Positions 11,451-62,545 of a stretch of 64,000 nucleotides of DNA are shown here, piece after piece. The notes below the pieces were generated by a model. That model was not told the DNA's origin and ran no database searches. It worked only from the letters and a program-made list of their open reading frames with translations. The stretch is from Phoebastria nigripes (Eukaryota > Chordata > Aves > Procellariiformes > Diomedeidae), in the NCBI GenBank assembly GCA_035582835.1, contig JAYKAV010003425.1, positions 186,001-250,000 of the forward strand, in the 5' to 3' direction. Positions within the stretch are counted from its first letter, which is position 1. Each line of letters begins with the position of its first letter. Made by a program: the position numbers and the translations under genes.

Positions 11451-14400
11451 GGCATCCTGATTTCACAGAGCAGGTAGAAGCTGGGAGGCAGGAACGGAAC
11501 AGGGGAGGTGAAGAGAACAAGAGGCTGGAGAGTATTTCTGATACCATCACTTCAAATAAATAAATTGTAAATTCCACGGAAGATTGGAGCTTTCTCAGGA
11601 TCTTCCTGACAGCACAGGAAAGTGGGAAANGGCAGTCATCCGTAGTGATTTTTATTGTTACAATAGTAATCATCAAGTGCTTCTGACCAGAAGCATGTGA
11701 GACCAGACACAATTGTCTTCTCTCCCAAATACTTCAGCTCCACCTTCTCCGGGTATGTCACCACTATTTCTAATTCTGTAGTTAGTTGTAGAGCTCCAGG
11801 ATAAATGAGACCTGATTATTTTCAATAAAACAGAGGCGTGAGCAGAAGGAACCTTCACGTATGCATGCCAGCGGCTTTTGGCATTGCATCATAACTAAAG
11901 CTGAAAGAGCTTCCTTTTGTCGTTGGCATTGNGATGAGCCCCGGCTGGTCCCCAGTTGGATTCCCTACAGAAATCACAGACCCAAACTGAACTTAGCTGT
12001 TTTTCCTGAGCACAAATGAAAGATGCACAGGTTTCAGTGCCTAGAAGTGAGGGCACGGATGAGGATGACGCCGCAGGGATCAAGTTATTAAGGGATTTGC
12101 AGGGCATCCTTCCATCTCTGTAAAGACAGATGGAGGGAAACTGAGTCATGCAGTCTTCTTTGTTCTCCTGATCAGTCAACTGGATCTGATTTGTCAACCA
12201 GAGCAGTGCCACCACTTTTGGTTTGGTGCCATATTGGGAAAATTAGTCCAGAAGAGGAGACTCATGATCAGGATCCCTTTTGCTATTGTAGCTATTCATC
12301 TACCCGGACAGGGGTGTGTGCTTGGCACACATCTTTTTGTACAGTGTCCATAGGATTCTGATTCTAACAGTGNTGTCGTACATGTCTTCAGGGCAAGATA
12401 GAAATTACTAGAAAAGCAAGGAGGAGGGAGTAATTTTTTGGAGGACTCTCCTGCGAAGCGAGGTGCTCTAGAGGGAAAGGAATTGTCAGCTCTGTGCTTA
12501 ATCAGCAAAGCTCTGGAGTTTGTGCTTAGCTCTTGCTGAAGGCAGTAAGTTCCTGTGCGTAAGTGCCTTGCTGAATGGGAGCTTGTATTGCCGAGAAAGT
12601 GGGACACAGTGCAGGAAATTACCTATGTAGGCAATACTGAGTGCTAATCTGAACTAAATAGGATACAGCTACCTTTGTTATGGAGAGCACAAGCNAGACC
12701 TGGCAACTTGGCTGGAACACAGGCAGGGAGAAGCAAGAGAATCTTAGCCATGTGTGCCTCTGCTTTTACCTCCTGCCCAAAGGCTGTAAAGTATGACGGG
12801 AGGTGTCATGTCAGTGAAGGCTTTCACTCTTGAAAACACAGTCTTTGACCCACAGTTGGATGAGTGGGAACTGGCTGTGGTTGGAAAGCATTGATGGCAA
12901 AGATCACTAGCAAGTCTAACGTGTCAGCACCTGCCTGGAGCTCCCAGCCTGTTGGTCCATGGCTGTTTCCAGGAAGGAAGAACATCTGGTGAGGTTTGGA
13001 CCCTGCTGCTCTAAACTGTGCTCCCTGGTATTGAATAACCCCAAAGAGTCTTCACTGCAAACGCCAACATAGCGTGTGAACAGCAACTTGATTTTGGGGT
13101 GGAGTGTAAGCGTGACTGCTGTATTCAGGTTGTTTTAATGTTTTGTAGTCCAAAGGACCCTTGTAGCTCTTGCATTTTCATGTTATTTGGGGGTTGGGGA
13201 GTTCTTGGGGATTGCAGCCAATCCTTTGGCCTATGAAACTTTCTTTCAGCTCATGTGAAGTGGGAAGTTGCTGTTTGCAGTCCCAGGTCGCAGAGGCCAG
13301 GCTCACACCTCTGCGTGGGGAACACCGGGGGGTCTGCTCTACAGCTGTAAGTGGAGAGGTACCCTGCCACCCTTCTCCAGGGGCACTGGATGTGGCTTTC
13401 CTCATTTAGAGAGAAAATTGGCTGATCTCCCCTCAGACTACTTCTTCATCCATGGGACCAAGCACGAGGCATGGTGCTGGGTCCCCCTCATCTGGGGAGC
13501 ACCACCTAGGCAGGTACACTACGCTACAGTCTTTAATTACACAGCTGCACGGTTTTTTCCACATTCAGTGCCAAGGGTGGATGTGGAGAAGTCAATCAAG
13601 GTTGCATGGAAAACTAAATCTGGCTTTTCCTCAACTTCAAGTGACTTCCTCCCTACTGAGACGAGCCTTGTTATGAAGGTCGGTATGTATTTACAGATAT
13701 TCACACAGAGGCTGAATATACTTACAGAAATATACATGCAGTAACTCTAGTTTTACAATAGGATGTTGATTTAATTTTCCTCTTACACAAATCTCAGAGC
13801 AGTTTGTTTAATTGAGGCTTTCAAAAGCCTGTAAGGTAGGGTGTTATTATGCCCGTTTTATGCAGGAGGAAGAGAAGCAGGGGGCAAATCCTGCTGAGAA
13901 TAATACCCTCTTATATTCTAGGAAGCTGGTAGTAGGTGAGGACAGGGAAGGATTTGCTGGCACATAAAGGAGAATCACATTGTTTCAGGTGCATGCAGAA
14001 GGAGAAACAGTGGGTTCTGGTTCCCCTCGGCAGGGCCGTGGCAGTTGCACAGGTCCACGTCCCCACGCACGGCGGGCTGCCTCCTCCGGCAGGCAGGACG
14101 TGCGCTCCCTTGGATCAGGGCACCGCTCTGAGGTTGCGCTTGGCTTGCTGCATGTGTGGAGGTTGAGCGACCTGGATGCTTTCCGACTGGGTTCGGGTAT
14201 CAAAGCCTCCCTAATGGGATACCTGAAGGTGTAGACAGAGGGAGGGGCAGGAAAAACCTCTGAGATAAACTCCATTGTGTGGGAGGGTGGAGGCTCCCCG
14301 AATGGCCTCAGGAAGGAGTCAGGCGATGGCATGTTATCTTTGAGTAGCTGAGATACCAACTTTCTCCCAGTCTAATGAAAATGAGGAGAGACCCTTTTAA

Positions 14401-17176
14401 TGTTCCTAGTGAGGGAAAGGCTGTGCCGGGAGCCCTACCCTTACTAGATGCTCAATCCACACAAGGCTGAGATGTTTTGAATGCTCCTTCACTTGCGACT
14501 CATCCCTCCTTAGGTACAATAGAATCTGCTCTGCAGACAAGGATTGGCCTCTTCTGGATGTGATGCCTAGAGGTGAGATCATCCCCCAGTGCTAAAACCT
14601 TAAGAAACCTGTTGAGGGCTGAATGCTTTTGTTGGTTTTTTTTTTCCTCAATGGCTGTAAAATTTTTGGATTTGAGATCAGTGATGCCAGCTGTTACATT
14701 TTAAAGGGTCAGGCTATTTGATGCTTTTCTCAAGTCCCCAGCTCCTGGCATCCTGCTATCACTGAGGAATCTCAGTGCTCTTTTTTTGTGTATGTGTTAC
14801 ATTATGTCACATTATGTCAATACATTTCTAGACCTCATGGCAGTACAGAAATGCTAGGAAAAATGTAGTTAAGAGTATTTCACAAGCCTGGAAAGCAGAG
14901 GCAAAGGAAAGTCACCAAAAATGCATTAAAAAGATCAGGAGCTTGACTTCTGGTATTTTATCTTTTCAAAACAAAGAACTTGTTACATGCTATGTTAAAA
15001 TATCTATAAAATCTTATCAAATTTTGGTCAAATCTAACATGGGTTAACAGCGAAGCTGTGATGCAAAGGCAGGGGTTTGCCCTTATTTTGCTAAGCACGC
15101 CGTGCTGGCTGGAGGGGAGCTCTCGGAGACTGCTCAAGTCGAATTCAGTGACAAAATGGCTGCGGCAGCTGAGTAGTTCTTCAAAACATGATACAAGTGC
15201 AACGTGCCAAGGATATTGCTGACGTTCAAGGAGACCAATGCAAGAAGATGAGAGCTGCCACAGGGGATGTAATAGGAAGCATTAACACTGGCTGATGGCA
15301 GACCTGGAGAGCAGGATGCTGTACGGGAGGAATCTGGCAGAGACAATGGTGTAGGAGGGCTGGCTTGTCCCCATGAATGAGATAATATTTGGTCAGCCAT
15401 GAATGTACTGCGTTGCTCATAACCATGCTGTCGCCAGCTCTCAAACCAGCTCCTCTAAAAGGACCAGAGCTCAGGGGCTCTTACAAAGTTAATGAAAAAG
15501 GGGGAAAATAGAATAGTTTGTGTGTGTCACTCAAGTGTGGGCTGGAAGGAGGAGTTTTTTTCCTGNATGAGAATTCTTGGAGATCCAAATACTCTCTTCT
15601 CTTGCTGGGCCAGAAAGTCAAACATACTGAAACTGTTAACAAACTGAAATACTATGGGGAAAATCAAGTTGAGATCGACAGAATTTTGGTTTGCTAACCT
15701 TAAGCGTTGTTTTAGTTTTGATGCTTTATAGGCTTTTAGAAGTAGTATCTTAAAAGTTGACATTAGAATTTTTAATTGAATCCAAAATTTTCCTATAGAA
15801 AATGATTAAATACTTACATAGTCCAGCCACTTTGCATTAGAAAACCTTTCCCTGTAAAAACAGAAAGTCACAAGCTGACCTGTTCTTGCCAGAAGCACAT
15901 TCTAATAACTTGGCTTTTCTTGTTTAGAAAACAGAATTAAAAAAAANCAGCAGTCCACCACTTCTCTGCTGAGTCCAAACCTGGGGGGATTAGCTCCCAC
16001 GGGAGATAACACCATAACAAAGAGTCCAAGTGTGCTGTGTCTTATCCTCNATAAATATATTTTTACCTTAGAGACCATTGCTGTTCCAGGGAACCCGGTC
16101 TCGNATGCACTGGCACAGCATGGTAAGAAGTGAAGCACCAGGCTGGGANGGATGGTGCAGCCCTGCTCAAAGCAGTGTCCTGATGGAGTGTGGGAGGAAA
16201 ACCTCTGAGATTGCTGACTTACAGGTTCTGTCTGCACTGGGAAATCTAACCGGTCACTTACTTCCTACTGAGGCTATCGGATGAACTTGTTTAAAATCCC
16301 CTTGTACCTACCTGGCACTCAGCAGACAGAAAGCAGTACCCTTAAAGGCTACTCCAAAATTTCTGCCTATGGCCACAAATACAGTTGCAACTTGTTGATT
16401 CCTTCCCCATCTGCGCCACAGAAAGACGAGCTGCCATGTCCTGTGTGAGCTGCTATTTTGGCATCTTGGAAAGGAAACTGCAGCTGAAAGTGTTGCTCTG
16501 AGCTGTTCTTCGGAGGACGAAGGCGGAGAGGACGGTATTTGAGTTTGCAGCAGAGGAGTAGGGAAGGATGCGACTGTATGGCTAACCAAGGCTAAGAGGA
16601 AGGGGTTTGTGAGCATTCACAGCTGGCTGAAAATCCAGGAGCAGAGCTGAGCCAGTGGAGCCCTTGGACAGCAAGCCACAAGGGCTGTCTTCCCAAAGCT
16701 CCCCCAAAACATACTGAAGGGGGCATGCTTGAAGGGGACATGCTCCATCCCTGAAATCACAAGTGAGAAGAGAAACCCCAACCATTTTGCCGAGCGTAGA
16801 GGAACATGGGGCAGGGAGAGGGGCAAGTCACAAGAGGAGGATGGTGCAACCTCAGCTTATGGGGTTTGTTATCAGAAGCCACCACCCGCTGCTCCACCCT
16901 GACCCCAGCAGAGCCCAGGAGTGCGGCCAGGGGTCCTATGTCAAGCCTATAACTCGGCGGTGCATCGCGGGATGTCTTTTAGAAAACATTCCTGTCTGCA
17001 GTAAATTCTCCAGGAGGCTGTTACCTCCCTGGGCGTCTGGTCCTGCCAGAGGAAAGAAGAGCAGGGTCGTTGATCTGTCTGACTTCAGTGAAAATGATAG
17101 CAAGCAAAACACCATTAGGAAATGACAGCCCCATGGTCTTTTCTGGTAGCCTACGTGAAAAGATTGATGGCGATGT

Positions 17177-17206
17177 GATCCCCAGCAATGCGATCCCCAG
17201 CAATGC
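17177..17206. repeat. 15-bp direct tandem duplication
   Basis: The unit gatccccagcaatgc occurs twice, exactly back to back. Nothing else in the surroundings explains it; most likely it is a replication-slippage duplication. Confidence 0.85.
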
Positions 17207-18801
17207 ATGGAAGAGGCGGAAAAGCCTCAGCAAGCTCCCTCCAAAAAGCATGAGAAAAATTAGACCAAAGTGACCCCCATCACCCCTAAAACACAAAGAC
17301 GGGGGGACGGTGCCATAGATTCGGTGTTTCGGCATCCGATTCCTGTCTGGTGCACTGAGAGGGTGAACCGCTCCCTTTAAAGTTGGAGGCGTTTCTAGGG
17401 GCGGTGGCCGGGGTTCAGAAGAGTCGAGGGGTATGGGGAAGTCGGTCCCTTTATTGGGTGTAACGGCTCCCAGATCTTCTCCTCCCTCCACCCAAAATCA
17501 AACCGAAACACACAAATGAAATTTATACCTCCCCGAACAATGTTAACTACAAATGGTACTAATTAGCGCTCCCCTAAATGGCTGTGATTAGTTTACCAGC
17601 TGATGGAATATTTACTCTAGAATTTTTTCTTTTTTTAAAAAAAAAAACAACAAACCAACAACAAACCAACACAACACACACACGAAATGCTATTTATTTA
17701 TTTATTTTACAAATTCCTGCCGCTGGTCGTGCTGAAAATGTGACTCACGCAGTGGGAGCTGAAACTGGAGTGGCTCTTCTACCGAAAAAACAGATTAAAG
17801 CACAGGAAACACAGCTTGTGAGAACAGGCAGGCGCTTCGAAAGCCATTTGCAACACCAAGTTAACAACTAACGCCGGGCTCGAAGTATGGTAAATTAACA
17901 ATTTTAAAATAATACAACTTCCCCCTGTCGCCATGCGAGAGCAGTTTTTCCGTGATGCTCCGCCAGCTCTTCTCCACATCATCGCTTTTGCCAAACTGGT
18001 AGGTTCCAGTTCAGTCATAAATTGCTTGATGTCGGACGTGCAGTAAAACGGAGGTGACGGGCGTCCCTTGGCTTTCCCTGCCCTGGTGTTTTGGAAGGCG
18101 AATCCTTTATAGAGCTCGGGGAACCTCCGCTCCCATCGCTAATCCGCGCCTGCCTCCCCTTGGACAGGCCTGGCCACTTCCTTTCCCAACAAACCTCTTT
18201 TTTTGCCCCCCCCCCCGCTTGTTTGCTTTCCAGAAAGCTGATTCAGCCTTAAAGCCGAGCGGGTTGCAACGCCCGGCAGCAGCATTTTGCGTTCTGCCCC
18301 CGCCGCCTGGGAGAAAGGCGAATAAACTGCGATGTAATCGCTCGTTTGCAGCCAGGATGAGCCCTTATTTTTAATTTTTTTTGGCTTTTTTTTCTTGCGC
18401 AGCCCGGCCTTAGAAAGGCGAGGGGGAACAACGGTTAATGGGGAGCTCCTGGGGTGCCCGGGGTTGTGTTTCACATGCGATATCCATATTTGATCGNCCC
18501 CGAATGAGGGGGCGAGTGGGGCCGGGAGCCAGGCCCCCTTCCTGGGGGGTTTTGCAGGGGTCACCACAGTGGGCAAGGATGGTGTGTTGGGGGGGTGCTG
18601 GGGTGCCCTTGCACCCTCCCTTGGGGGGATGAGGGTGGTTTTGGGAGCGAGGTCGCTCCTGGCTGTGGAAGATGGAGACTGGAGAGGGGGTGAAGAACTG
18701 GGGTGGGGGGTGTGTGTGCATGGGCACCCCACCTGCACCCCCTCTCTGGGGACACCCTGGGGGGGGTGATACCCCCCCCCCCTCCATCCTGGGGAGCTGA
18801 G

Positions 18802-19201
18802 NNNNNNNNNNNNNNNNNNNNNNNNNNNNNNNNNNNNNNNNNNNNNNNNNNNNNNNNNNNNNNNNNNNNNNNNNNNNNNNNNNNNNNNNNNNNNNNNNNN
18901 NNNNNNNNNNNNNNNNNNNNNNNNNNNNNNNNNNNNNNNNNNNNNNNNNNNNNNNNNNNNNNNNNNNNNNNNNNNNNNNNNNNNNNNNNNNNNNNNNNNN
19001 NNNNNNNNNNNNNNNNNNNNNNNNNNNNNNNNNNNNNNNNNNNNNNNNNNNNNNNNNNNNNNNNNNNNNNNNNNNNNNNNNNNNNNNNNNNNNNNNNNNN
19101 NNNNNNNNNNNNNNNNNNNNNNNNNNNNNNNNNNNNNNNNNNNNNNNNNNNNNNNNNNNNNNNNNNNNNNNNNNNNNNNNNNNNNNNNNNNNNNNNNNNN
19201 N
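18802..19201. other. Assembly gap, 400 N
   Basis: An exact 400-base run of N sits inside the GC-rich promoter region, flanked by a C run on the left and tandem GGGCC/CCGGG repeats on the right. The true sequence and length are unknown. Confidence 0.98.
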
Positions 19202-19699
19202 CCGGGCCGGGCCGGGCCCAGCGCCGCGGGGAGGGGGCGAGCACCGGCCCCGGCACCTGCCCGCGCCCCGCCGCCCCCCCGGGAAGCGAAGGGGTCCCCG
19301 CAGCCCCGTGCCCCCCCCGTCCCTCGCTCTCCCCACCTGCCCGGGCACCGCCGCCCGCCGAGCCCTCCCTCGGGCCTTTGTCCTGCCGCGAGGCCTTGCG
19401 GCTGACGCCGGCCTGCGCGCACCCCGGCCGCGCGAGGTTTCTTACGCGAGGCCGGGGATCCGCGGCCTATCCGTCCCTTCTCGCTCCCCCACACCCGCCC
19501 CGTCTCCTTCCCCGCCCCGGAGCCGGCGAGGGGCGAGCCCCCACCTTTCCCCCCCCCACTGCTGCCGCCGCCCCCCTCCCCTCCGCCCTTCTCCCCCGCG
19601 TGGAGCCCGGGTGCCCGCAGCGGCGGCGGCGCCTGGCTCAGGAGAGGCCGCGGAGCCGCCCCTGGCCTCCCCCTCCCGCCCGTGCCGCCGCTGCCGCCG

Positions 19700-19862
19700 C
19701 CGCAGCAGGTTCCCTCCCTCCCTCCTCTTCCTCCTCCTCCTCCTCCTGCTCCTGCCCCCGGCGGCGGCGGGATCCGAGCGGTGCCCGGGGAGCGCTCGGC
19801 CCGGGCAGGAGGGGAGAGGAGCGGCGGGGCGGCGGCAGGAGCAGCAGCGGCGGCAGCGCCAG
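19700..19862 (+). other. TLK2: Probable TLK2 noncoding first exon (5' limit unknown)
   Basis: The 3' edge is defined by a strong donor, cgccag followed by gtgaga, at 19862/19863. The stretch is CAG/CGG-rich and I see no ATG in it on the + strand, as suits a 5' UTR. The 5' limit given is arbitrary because the transcription start is not visible. It would join either to the coding exon at 21931 or first to the candidate exon at 21118. Confidence 0.55.
19711..19757 (+). repeat. Pyrimidine (CCT)n tract in promoter
   Basis: An almost pure C/T tract, with repeated cctcctcctcct interrupted by one G, lies about 100 bases upstream of the exon 1 donor. Its position suggests either core promoter or the 5' UTR of TLK2. 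Confidence 0.8.
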
Positions 19863-21117
19863 GTGAGAGAGCCCGGGGGCGGCGTGGGAAGCGCGGGGAC
19901 CCCCCTCGCCTCCCTCCCCGGCGCCGGGCCCGAGGCCGCCCTGGGGGCGGCGGGGCCGGGGGTTGGGGCGGGGGGGGGAAGCCGGGCAGCGACCCCGGGC
20001 CGCGGTGGAGGCGAGGGGCGGAGGCTGTTAACCGCTCCCCACCGCTGGCTGCGGCGGGGCCGGGCCGGGGTCACGGCGGAAGGGCCCGAGGCCTGTGCCC
20101 CGAGGCGGCGGGAGCGAGGCCTGGGCCGCGGGTGCCCGCCTCGCCGGGGCACAGCGCAGCGCAGGCCCCGCGGGCTCGCAGCGCGGCCCGGCCCGGCGGG
20201 CGGGGGGTAAGAGCGGGGCGAGGGGGGTCGGCCCAGCCCGGCCCGGGGGAGCGCGGAGGCCCCGGGCCGGCGGGGGAGGTGAAGGGGTGGGCACGGCCTG
20301 TGAATCCCCGGCCTGGGAGTTGAGGTGGTGCTGCCTGGGGTGCCGGGGAGGAGGAGGCAGGCCGAGGCGGTGCAGCAGCTGGCAGCAGGGCAAGGCTGCT
20401 CACTCACCGGCTTATTTTCAAACGCGTGCCTCTGTTTCTCGAGTGGGGAGGGAGGATGGGAGAGAGGTGCTGAAAATCACCCCGCAAAGGAGTCGGGGAG
20501 GGCAGGGAGGGAATGCCATCCCCTGCTGGGAGGGATGGAGGGGGGGTCCAGGGCAGTCCCCCGGCCCCGGGAGGGAGCTCGGCCCTGCGGTGGTTGGGAG
20601 GGGGAAAGGCTCGGGAACCTGTGGCAGTCCCTTCCCCAGACCAGCATCCCGGCGTGGGGATGCGATTCCCTCCCGAATGGTCGCCCTGTGCCCCGTAATG
20701 GGGGAGAGACCTGGGAGTACTTTAACATCTTTGCGTTCATGGCTTGTCTGTCATTTTCCTCGGTGCACAGATTTCCTGTTTTGAAAACTAGGCTGATAGC
20801 TTTGTTGGGGTTTTAAAGCCCACAGTAGAAATAGGGTTCTCTAAATAACCACATTTAGTATCCCATTAGTTTTTGAGGCTTGTTACTGATTTGGGAGAGC
20901 AGTTGTAAATGCCCCCAGATGGATTCACTTTGCCCCCTGTAACTTAGATCTGCAGCGTTTGGAGGAAACGGCAGGGACAAAATGGACAGTTAATAAAAGG
21001 AACAATTGTATACTGCCTATTCTAGAGGGCACTTGCTGCCCTTCAAGAACTTTCCTCATTGCATATGCTCTTTATACAGCAAATCTTTATTTTCTGTCTC
21101 TTTTTTTTCTACCTTAG

Positions 21118-21381
21118 TCCAGAAAATGAAACTGGAACAGACATTTCTGGAAATGAACTTGATTGGTGCAGTTGGGAAGATGTGATTCACAGTTATAATG
21201 AACATTGAAATTTGTCCCATTTTTTCGCAGTTCAGTATTAGAATTGTGTATTTCCTGATTTTTAACCTGTTTACACAACTATGCTGGTGTTTTTTTTTTT
21301 TTTAACCCTTCAAATAATGGCATCCATTGTGTTGGATTGCCAAGGTGCATCCAGTATCTAGAAGCAGCTGTTACGCTAGAG
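21118..21381 (+). other. Candidate alternative 5' exon of TLK2 (or other terminal exon)
   Basis: A strong 3' splice site (pyrimidine tract then accttag, ending 21117) is followed by sequence open in one frame for about 30 codons. That frame reads ENETGTDISGNELD, then WCSWEDVIHSYNEH, with a stop at 21206-21208, which looks protein-like. Another frame has an ATG uORF of 19 codons at 21126-21185. The best downstream donor is ctagag/gtatct at 21381/21382; the 3' limit given assumes its use. An AATAAA at 21634-21639 would also allow a terminal exon. I cannot assign the peptide to a family. Confidence 0.35.
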
Positions 21382-21927
21382 GTATCTGATGCTTTACTCT
21401 ATAAAGTAAACTGTTTAAATGAGCATTATTTTCTTCTTATAATCCCTTTCTGTGCTTGGAAGAACCAAAGCTGTTAGTGAAATCTGGAGTTCGGGGAGAT
21501 CTAGTATTTCCAGGATTGGCCAAAAATAAATTATGGGGTAAAGGATGTTGCTTTTTTTTCTCCTAGTCATGCAGCACAGATGAAAAGCTCTGAAGCTTTT
21601 AGTCATAACACTCTGGTCCCATGTTTTTCTTTTAATAAAGCATCCAGTGGGAGAATGTGACATAATTGGTTTCTTGGATTTAGAGATCTTGAAATGGCTG
21701 GTACAACAGATAGAAGAGGAAACTCTCCAGCAGGGCTGTGGTTTAAATACAGTAATATGGTGGCAAAGTTGTGTTATTATTGCATGGTAATCTTGCATTT
21801 CTCTTGCAAGAAAATGCTTCCTACACGGTTATGCTGCAGAACAGGTACTTTTGAGTCTCATCAGTGGCGCGGAATATTAAATCTCTCTCCTTTCCTTGCA
21901 TTGCATAATCNGAGTGTTGCTCTCCCA

Positions 21928-21936
21928 TAGCAGCAG
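21928..21936 (+). promoter_or_regulatory. TLK2: Triple AG splice acceptor before TLK2 start codon
   Basis: The intron ends ccatag-cag-cag, giving three in-frame-spaced AG acceptors (ending 21930, 21933, 21936) directly before aaATGATGG. Use of different AGs would change the 5' UTR by 3 or 6 bases without touching the protein. Confidence 0.7.
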
Positions 21937-21938
21937 AA

Positions 21939-62090
<40,152 letters not shown>

Positions 62091-62545
62091 GACAGAGTAA
62101 TAGGCCAAAAACTGCTTGAGAAACCGGCAAAAAGACTTTCAGAAACAGCTTTGGAATAGAGGAATCCGCAAGGGTCTCAAGAAACCTGTACCAGGTGCTT
62201 TTTTTCTCTTGCTTTTTTCCATCCATAGAGCATGACAACATCAACTCTCATCAAGAAAACCTTCGGCATCTAGGCCAAGCCATGTGGATAGGAGATGGCT
62301 TGAGGTTTATCCAGTAAATGACCACGAAAGGGTGGCTGCTCTGAGCAAGGAGGGGAAACTCAAGAAGATACAAAAAGACATGGTTCCATGTACTGTGAAC
62401 TTCTGAACATGCAGCCTTGGGGAATCCAGGACGCCGTGTGTGCTTCATATGAAGAATGTGGACTTTGGAAAAAGACTGGGCTAGTCCAGTGTTGATATTT
62501 AAACATTGTTCTTTTTCTTTTAATAAAGTTTAGGTAACATCTCCT
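62091..62545 (+). other. TLK2: TLK2 3' UTR (proximal)
   Basis: Noncoding sequence from the stop codon to just past the first AATAAA. I see no second canonical AATAAA up to 64000, but a longer 3' UTR using a variant signal or one beyond the window is possible. Confidence 0.7.
62522..62527 (+). terminator. TLK2: TLK2 poly(A) signal AATAAA
   Basis: A canonical AATAAA lies 432 bases after the stop codon, in a T-rich context (ttcttttaataaagttt). Confidence 0.7.

Larger units (their letters stand above)
8696..18200. other. Intergenic region between METTL2 and TLK2
   Basis: No gene can be supported. Open frames up to 158 codons occur on both strands, but none shows a family signature, splice-consistent continuation or good start context. 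An old CR1 fragment lies at about 11228-11450. An A/T-rich block at about 10260-10420 and another at about 17500-17640 look like possible conserved noncoding elements, but this needs alignment. A 15-bp direct duplication lies at 17177-17206. G+C content rises towards the TLK2 promoter. Confidence 0.6.
18400..20700 (+). promoter_or_regulatory. TLK2: CpG-island promoter region of TLK2
   Basis: Base composition changes sharply to very G+C-rich, CpG-dense DNA between the 400-base gap and about 20400, with G-rich flanks on both sides. No TATA box is evident, as is usual for a housekeeping CpG-island promoter. A strong splice donor at 19862/19863 and the first coding exon 2 kb downstream place the TLK2 start site in this island. 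The exact start site cannot be read. Long open frames here on both strands (up to 451 codons, spanning Ns) follow from the lack of A/T-rich stop codons and are not genes. Divergent transcription from the island cannot be excluded. Confidence 0.75.

Noticed and set aside
13268..13744. 158-codon open frame in the intergenic region
   Set aside because: No recognisable domain, a non-ATG first codon, overlapping open frames in several other phases and no supporting splice context.
18139..20407. Very long open frames on both strands (up to 451, 387, 321, 312 and 300 codons) in the CpG island
   Set aside because: They span Ns or G+C-rich sequence poor in stop codons, overlap in several frames at once, and read as Pro/Arg/Gly/Ala-rich low-complexity peptides with no family motif.
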